Origin: Streptomyces sp. HNM0574
Lineage (GTDB): Bacteria; Actinomycetota; Actinomycetes; Streptomycetales; Streptomycetaceae
Direction of reading: 5' to 3'
NCBI RefSeq assembly: GCF_012726235.1
Contig: NZ_JAASAH010000015.1
Coordinates: forward strand, 1-64,000
DNA: 64,000 bases
Made by a program: the position numbers and the translations under genes
Notes under the pieces: model-generated
What the model was told of the DNA's origin: nothing
Databases searched by the model: none
Seen by the model: only the letters and a program-made list of their open reading frames with translations
In this document: positions 63,994 through 64,000 of the stretch, in pieces
How positions within the stretch are numbered: the first letter of the stretch is position 1
Layout: each line of letters starts with the position of its first letter

Positions 63994-64000
63994 GGCGTGC

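Overview
The window is chromosomal DNA from a Streptomyces-type actinomycete. It has very high GC with G/C in nearly every third codon position, GTG/TTG starts, many 4-base stop/start overlaps and apparently leaderless genes. It also carries lineage markers: an SsgA-like sporulation protein, Rpf, protein O-mannosyltransferase (Pmt), a tricorn-type protease and TamR/Tam. From memory, gene order follows the S. coelicolor SCO312x-SCO316x region (glmU to ssgE), so this is mostly conserved core chromosome with accessory insertions. I see no insertion sequence, prophage, CRISPR array or antibiotic gene cluster.

Layout. 1-4138: a deaminase/SUKH island, with a YwqJ-type deaminase and SUKH-3 protein on the + strand, and divergently a SUKH (SMI1/KNR4) protein and a large proline-rich protein that runs off the left edge. 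4160-6747: an orphan NarL-type histidine kinase, an HTH plus LAGLIDADG-like protein, and tRNA-Gln(TTG). 6945-11689: glmU, prs, rplY/ctc, pth and a membrane protein. 11797-16649: ppc, then a fatty-acid desaturase translationally coupled to a TetR regulator behind tandem operators. 16672-18800: a HigBA-type toxin-antitoxin pair, and tam/tamR divergent around a palindromic operator.

18892-33463 is a galactoside/galactose block: an SDR, a GntR regulator, GH42 beta-galactosidase with an ABC importer (binding protein and two permeases, no ATPase), the Leloir operon galT-galE-galK, and a sodium:solute symporter. Two orphan NarL/LuxR regulators lie in it, one between the permeases and galK and one at its right end. 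Together these genes would take up beta-galactosides, cleave them and feed galactose to UDP-glucose/glucose-1-phosphate. 33720-40869: a PQQ-like propeller protein, an ABC-F ATPase, EamA, YbaK and a penicillin-binding protein. 41178-48791: pmt, rsmI, a zinc-ribbon protein, tatD, rpfB, rsmA/ksgA and ispE. 49116-58284: a repeat-bearing membrane protein, SDR, arylamine N-acetyltransferase, a serine beta-lactamase-like hydrolase, a sigma-region-4/zinc-finger protein, ssgE and a tricorn protease. 58593-63993: a BVMO / alpha-beta hydrolase / SDR operon divergent from a MerR regulator, then xthA.

The most interesting material is regulatory DNA and the left-edge island. There are clear palindromes at the desaturase, higBA, tam, GH42, zinc-ribbon, ssgE and BVMO promoters, and a family of 130-150 bp intergenic repeats, two copies of which flank the Leloir/symporter block in direct orientation.
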